DNA from: Halopiger djelfimassiliensis
Lineage (GTDB): Archaea; Halobacteriota; Halobacteria; Halobacteriales; Natrialbaceae
Direction: 5' to 3'
Assembly: GCF_000455365.1 (NCBI RefSeq)
Contig: NZ_HG315684.1
Span: forward strand, 321,789 to 385,788
DNA length: 64,000 nucleotides
Both the position numbers and the translations under genes were made by a program. The notes below the pieces were generated by a model. It was given only the letters and a program-made list of their open reading frames with translations. It had not been told where the DNA came from and made no database searches. Shown here piece after piece: positions 60,224-64,000 of this stretch (its first letter is position 1; each line of letters opens with the position of its first letter).

Positions 60224-62833
60224 ATGACCGACCTCGACCACACCGACGAGCGAGACGGCGATGGGGACTCGAGCGACGGAACCGATCGCTCGAGCGAAGA
60301 CGACGGCGACGGACGGTTCGAACGCAGTCGCATCGGCCGTCTGCTGGGAGGTGGCGGCGACGGGGCCGATGACGGTGACGACCCGTTTACTCGCCGCGTC
60401 AATCCGCTGATCACGAATCGCCCGTGGACCGTCGTCGTCGTATTCCTCCTGTTGACGGCCGTGTTTCTGGGCGGCGCGGCGCTCGGTGGCAGCGGACAGG
60501 AGGCCGGCTCCGACCAGTTCACCGAGGGAACCGAGGCACAGGAGGCCTTCGAAGAGATGCAGGAGGACTTTCGGGCGAACGGCCGCGAAAGCGGCAGCGA
60601 CGTCGCTCAGCTGTTCGTCGAAGACGAGCGCAACGTCCTCTCGAAGCAGAACCTGCTGCGGATGCTCGAGTTCCAGGATCGAATCGAGACTAACGACGAA
60701 CTCCGGGTCAACTCCTCGACGAGTCCGGCGTCGCTGATCGCGATGCAACTCGATCCGGAGGCCGAAACCGCCGAGGAACAGTACCGGGCAGTCGAACGGG
60801 CCTCGCCGCGACAGCTTGAAGCCGCCATCGCCGACGCCGACGAAGCGGCCGGACTGCCGGTGAGTACCGACTTCACCCGGGAGTCGGCGTCGGCGGACGT
60901 CGCCCAGATCGCCATCACGTACGACGTCCCGCCGAACATGGACGATCCTGCCCTCGCACAGCTTCAGCTCGACACCCAAGACGTCGCGGACGACGTCGAG
61001 GGCTTCGAGGCGAACGACAACGTCATCATCTTCGGTCAGGCGCTCGTCCAGCAACAGCAGCTCCAATTGCTGGGGGATACGGCGACCGTCGTCTTCCCGG
61101 CGGCGATGGTTCTCATCCTGTTTTTCCTGCTCGTTGCCTACCGTGATCCGATCGACCTCGGACTCGGGCTCGTCGCGCTCGTGATGACGATGATCTGGAC
61201 GTTCGGCTTCATGGGATTCGCGAACATTCCGTTCTCGGACTCGTTGATCACCGTCTTCCCGCTGTTGCTCGCCGTCGGGATCGACTTCGGCATTCACATC
61301 ATCAACCGCTATCGCGAGGAACGGGCCAAGGAGGTCCCGATCGGCGAGGCGATGGGGATCACGTCCCGACAGCTCACGACCGCCCTGTTGATCGTCACCG
61401 GGACGACCGTCTTCGGCTTCGCGGCGAACCTCCTGAGCGAGTTGACCCGCGACTTCGGGATCGTCGCCTCCGCCGGCATCGTCTTTACGTTCCTCATCTT
61501 CGGGGTCTTTCTGCCCGCGGGGAAGGTCGGCCTCGATCGGCTTCGAGAGGGGACGCGCTTCCCGCAGTTCGGGACGGATCCGATCGGAAGCGAGGACTCC
61601 ATGCTGGGCCGTGTGCTCCCCATCGGCGTCGGGATCGCACGCGTTGCCCCCGTGATCTTTCTCGTTTCGATGCTCGTGCTCGGAGCCGGCACGGCGGCGT
61701 ACGGCACCGGCGTCGACACCGAGTTCGACGACGAAGCGTTCTTCCCCGACGAGGACCGGATCGAGCAGTACGAAGCCCTCCCCGGCCCGTTCCAGCCGGG
61801 TGAGTACACGTTCATGCAGTTTCTCGACTACATGGAGGAGGACTTCGATCAGGGCTTTCAGGGAACGGTGACGGTCTACGTCGACGACAGGGACCTCCGG
61901 GCGGACGATGCCCTCCAGGAGATCGACCGATCGCTCGAGGATCCGCCGGACGCCTTCAAGACCGACGGGCGGCAGGCCGACGCCGATTCGATCCTTGACG
62001 TGATCGAGTCGGGGGCCGAATCCGATCCCGAGTTCGCCGGCACCGTCCAGCGGTACGACTCAAACGGCGACGACGTCCCGGATCGGAACGTCGAGGCGGT
62101 CTACGACGACCTGTTCGACTCCGAGGTCGGCGACGAGGCCGCCGAGCGGATGACGACGGATCGGACCGCGACCCGCATCGACGTCGAGGTCGACGTCGAC
62201 GCCGAACAGGACGAAGCCGTCGCCGCCGCCAGAACCCTCGCGTCGGACCTCCGGTTGGACGCGACCGCGACCGGCCAACTCGTCATCTTCCAGTCCGTGA
62301 TCGACGAGATCAGCGACTCGGCGATCACCAGCCTGTTCGCCGCCTTCATCCTCACCACGATCTTTCTCGTCTTCGCGTACTGGTGGCTCGAGGGACGGGC
62401 GATATACGGCGTTCTCAACCTCGTGCCGGTGCTGTTGTCCGTCGCGTTGCTGGCGGCGTCGATGCGGTACTTCGACGTCCCGCTCAGCCCGATCAACGCG
62501 CCGATCCTCTCGGTCTCGATCGGCCTCGGCGTCGACTACACGGTGCATTTCATGCACCGGTTCGTCGACGAGTACGAGGGCGACAAGGACGTCTACGAGG
62601 CGTTGCTCGTGACCGTCCGCGGTACCGGCGGCGCGTTGACCGGCAGCATGCTCACGACGGTCTGTGGGCTGGGCGTGTTGTACCTCGCGCTGATTCCGCT
62701 GATCATGGAGTTCGGACTGCTGCTCGCACTGGGCGTCTTCTACGCCTGGCTCACGTCCCTGCTCGTGTTGCCGTCGACGATCGTCGTCTGGGATCGCCTC
62801 GACCGTGCGGGCGAGGGACTGTCCTGGAACTGA
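60224..62833 (+). CDS. RND superfamily (MMPL/HAE3-type) exporter
   Basis: This 869-aa permease has two repeats of about six helices. After a long acidic N-terminal tail, TM1 'PWTVVVVFLLLTAVFLGGAA' leads to a large external loop, then the first bundle 'PAAMVLILFFLLVAYRDPID', 'LLAVGIDFGIHIINRYREER' (motif GIDFGIH) and 'GTTVFGFAANLLSEL'. The second half repeats the layout with 'SIGLGVDYTVHFMHRFVDE' and 'LTTVCGLGVLYLALIPL'. Such pumps export lipids, pigments or drugs using the ion gradient. The preceding COG1361 protein and the divergent TetR regulator form the cassette. Confidence 0.92.
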   Translation: MTDLDHTDERDGDGDSSDGTDRSSEDDGDGRFERSRIGRLLGGGGDGADDGDDPFTRRVNPLITNRPWTVVVVFLLLTAVFLGGAALGGSGQEAGSDQFTEGTEAQEAFEEMQEDFRANGRESGSDVAQLFVEDERNVLSKQNLLRMLEFQDRIETNDELRVNSSTSPASLIAMQLDPEAETAEEQYRAVERASPRQLEAAIADADEAAGLPVSTDFTRESASADVAQIAITYDVPPNMDDPALAQLQLDTQDVADDVEGFEANDNVIIFGQALVQQQQLQLLGDTATVVFPAAMVLILFFLLVAYRDPIDLGLGLVALVMTMIWTFGFMGFANIPFSDSLITVFPLLLAVGIDFGIHIINRYREERAKEVPIGEAMGITSRQLTTALLIVTGTTVFGFAANLLSELTRDFGIVASAGIVFTFLIFGVFLPAGKVGLDRLREGTRFPQFGTDPIGSEDSMLGRVLPIGVGIARVAPVIFLVSMLVLGAGTAAYGTGVDTEFDDEAFFPDEDRIEQYEALPGPFQPGEYTFMQFLDYMEEDFDQGFQGTVTVYVDDRDLRADDALQEIDRSLEDPPDAFKTDGRQADADSILDVIESGAESDPEFAGTVQRYDSNGDDVPDRNVEAVYDDLFDSEVGDEAAERMTTDRTATRIDVEVDVDAEQDEAVAAARTLASDLRLDATATGQLVIFQSVIDEISDSAITSLFAAFILTTIFLVFAYWWLEGRAIYGVLNLVPVLLSVALLAASMRYFDVPLSPINAPILSVSIGLGVDYTVHFMHRFVDEYEGDKDVYEALLVTVRGTGGALTGSMLTTVCGLGVLYLALIPLIMEFGLLLALGVFYAWLTSLLVLPSTIVVWDRLDRAGEGLSWN

Positions 62834-62908
62834 TCGACGCTTCGACCGACTGTTCGAGCGGTCGATTCCACCGAAAACGCGGTCGAGATGCCGATCGGGC
62901 GCTCGATA

Positions 62909-63697
62909 CTAGAAGGGGAACAGCGACTCCGCGTCGGGGTCGCGCTCGAGCAGTTCGATCTCGTGGCCGTCCTGGTCTTCCGTGAACGCGTACATGTTGT
63001 CGTTGCTCTTGGGGTCGCGGTAGTCGGGTGCTTCCCGCTCCATGAGTCGGTCCCAGTCCTCCTGAAGGTCGTCGACGCGGACACAGAGGTGCCCCCAAGC
63101 GTCGCCCATGTCGTAGGTACGGCCGTCGTAGTTGTAGGTGAGTTCGACCGACATCGCCTCCTCGGGAGCGTCCCGGGGTTCGACGAAGTAGTTCGCGAAG
63201 GTGTCGGCTTCCCAGCGACGGGTCTGTTCGTACTCGAACTTGCGGGTCCAGAAGCCAAGCGCCTCGTCGGCGTCCTCGACCCGGATCATGGTGTGATCGA
63301 GCGACCACAGCGCGCCCGATTCCCGCTGGACGATTTCGATCTCGTGACCGTCGGGATCCTTGACGAACGCGTAGCGGCCGCCACAGGATTCGGGATCGCG
63401 GTAGTCCTCGACGCCCTCGTCCATCAGTTGCTGGTAGTAGTCCTCGAGTTCGCCCTCTGGAACGCGGACCGCGATGTGGCCCCAGGCGTCACCCAGTTCG
63501 GGCGTTTCGCCTTCGTTATGGGTGATCTCGAGCATCGCCCCGTCCTCGTGCATCTCCTCCGGGCCGAGATAGACGATGGTAAACCCGTCGCCCTCGTGGC
63601 GGTCTTTCTCCTCGTAGTCGAGGTGGGTCCGGTACCAGTCGAGGGATTCCTCGAGATCGGCGACGCGAATCATCGTGTGGTCGAGCGTTCCGTCCAT
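62909..63697 (-). CDS. two-domain VOC (glyoxalase-like) metalloenzyme
   Basis: This 262-aa protein has two tandem VOC modules. The first begins 'LDHTMIRVADLEESLDWYRT' and continues 'GAMLEITHNEGETPELGDAW' and 'GHIAVRVPEG'. The second begins 'SLDHTMIRVEDADEALGFWT' with 'MSVELTYNYDGRTYDMGDAW' and 'GHLCVRVDDL'. His and Glu metal ligands appear in each module. Glyoxalase I or a related lyase is the most likely activity; the exact substrate is not given by sequence. ATG 63697 is taken; an ATG further upstream has no family support. Confidence 0.86.
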   Translation of the reverse strand: MDGTLDHTMIRVADLEESLDWYRTHLDYEEKDRHEGDGFTIVYLGPEEMHEDGAMLEITHNEGETPELGDAWGHIAVRVPEGELEDYYQQLMDEGVEDYRDPESCGGRYAFVKDPDGHEIEIVQRESGALWSLDHTMIRVEDADEALGFWTRKFEYEQTRRWEADTFANYFVEPRDAPEEAMSVELTYNYDGRTYDMGDAWGHLCVRVDDLQEDWDRLMEREAPDYRDPKSNDNMYAFTEDQDGHEIELLERDPDAESLFPF

Positions 63698-63744
63698 AGG
63701 CGAGTGGTCCGTCGCGGCGAGCAAAAGGATGACGAAGCCGCGAT

Positions 63745-64000
63745 TCAGTCGACGTCTTCCGGGGCAGGCCCGGTATCCGGTCCCGTGTCCGGCTCTCGAT
63801 CGCCGAGGTCGACCTCGACGGAGGACGCCTTCGGAGCGACGCCTTTCCTGGCGGCGTCGAATTCGGAGAGTCCGTAGACGAGTCCGATCAACAGGACGAC
63901 CCCCAGCGGGAGAAAGAGGATCGGCGGGACGCCCAGAAAGCCATAGAGGGCATAGCAGACGATGACGACGAACATGACGGTCCCGGCGTAGTACAGTTGC
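63745..64000 (-). CDS. small membrane protein (start outside window)
   Basis: The frame reads 'QLYYAGTVMFVVIVCYALYG', then 'FLGVPPILFLPLGVVLLIGL' and a hydrophilic, acidic tail ending 'GPAPEDVD'. Two membrane helices are visible. The open frame runs off the right edge, and an internal ATG at 63975 is unlikely to be the start because the helix begins before it. Function unknown. Its stop is 47 bp from the VOC gene start. Confidence 0.6.
   Translation of the reverse strand, partial: QLYYAGTVMFVVIVCYALYGFLGVPPILFLPLGVVLLIGLVYGLSEFDAARKGVAPKASSVEVDLGDREPDTGPDTGPAPEDVD

Overview
The window is chromosomal DNA of a halophilic archaeon (class Halobacteria). The evidence is the high GC content, very acidic proteins, twin-arginine signal peptides on exported proteins, PGF-CTERM surface glycoproteins, leaderless or short-leader archaeal promoters with TATA boxes, haloarchaea-only small zinc proteins, and a BioU-type biotin operon. 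Most of it is ordinary core genome. Short accessory patches carry decayed mobile DNA, repeats and pseudogenes.

Layout, left to right. 1-8.9 kb: an edge-truncated alpha/beta hydrolase, a NYN nuclease-like gene, two paralogous exported subtilases, the glycine-cleavage genes gcvT-gcvH, a helix-turn-helix regulator and small membrane or zinc proteins. 9-13 kb: a winged-helix/membrane protein pair ended by the decayed 3' end of an IS200/IS605 tnpB with its terminal hairpin, then a CNNM transporter and a sodium:solute symporter. 13.5-17.2 kb: an accessory patch with a secreted-protein gene put out of frame by a 19-bp tandem repeat (probable phase variation), then a vapBC toxin-antitoxin pair lodged beside rfcL between two copies of the rfcL promoter and first codons. 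17.5-21.8 kb: the biotin operon bioB-bioU-bioF-bioD. 21.9-25.3 kb: a frameshifted lipoprotein gene, a haloalkane dehalogenase, a disordered acidic protein, a thioredoxin pseudogene and a tiny zinc ribbon. 25.4-30.7 kb: succinyl-CoA synthetase, a UbiA prenyltransferase, an SDR oxidoreductase and small proteins.

30.9-37.4 kb is a sugar/alcohol oxidation block: a cupredoxin-fused sorbosone-type dehydrogenase, a PQQ-type quinoprotein dehydrogenase without its own signal peptide, overlapping a gene for a Tat-signal partner, and an NRAMP-fold transporter whose metal-binding motifs are replaced. 37.4-38.7 kb is a relic zone at tRNA-Glu(UUC), with broken copies of the tRNA 3' end and a decayed ACR3 arsenite pump. 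38.8-47.8 kb holds a cluster that looks like a haloarchaeal form of the Ebo cluster: AP-superfamily phosphatase, inositol-phosphate-synthase-like protein, TatD-like hydrolase, xylose-isomerase-like TIM barrel and UbiA prenyltransferase, flanked by a second cupredoxin/dehydrogenase fusion and a second TIM barrel.

47.8-64 kb: an FAH-family hydrolase, amphi-Trp and DUF357 small proteins, a glutaredoxin-thioredoxin reductase fusion, two tandem S-layer-type glycoproteins sharing a 25-nt promoter core, a TetR regulator divergent from a COG1361-RND exporter pair, a two-domain VOC protein and an edge-truncated membrane protein. No rRNA genes, CRISPR arrays or intact transposases were seen.
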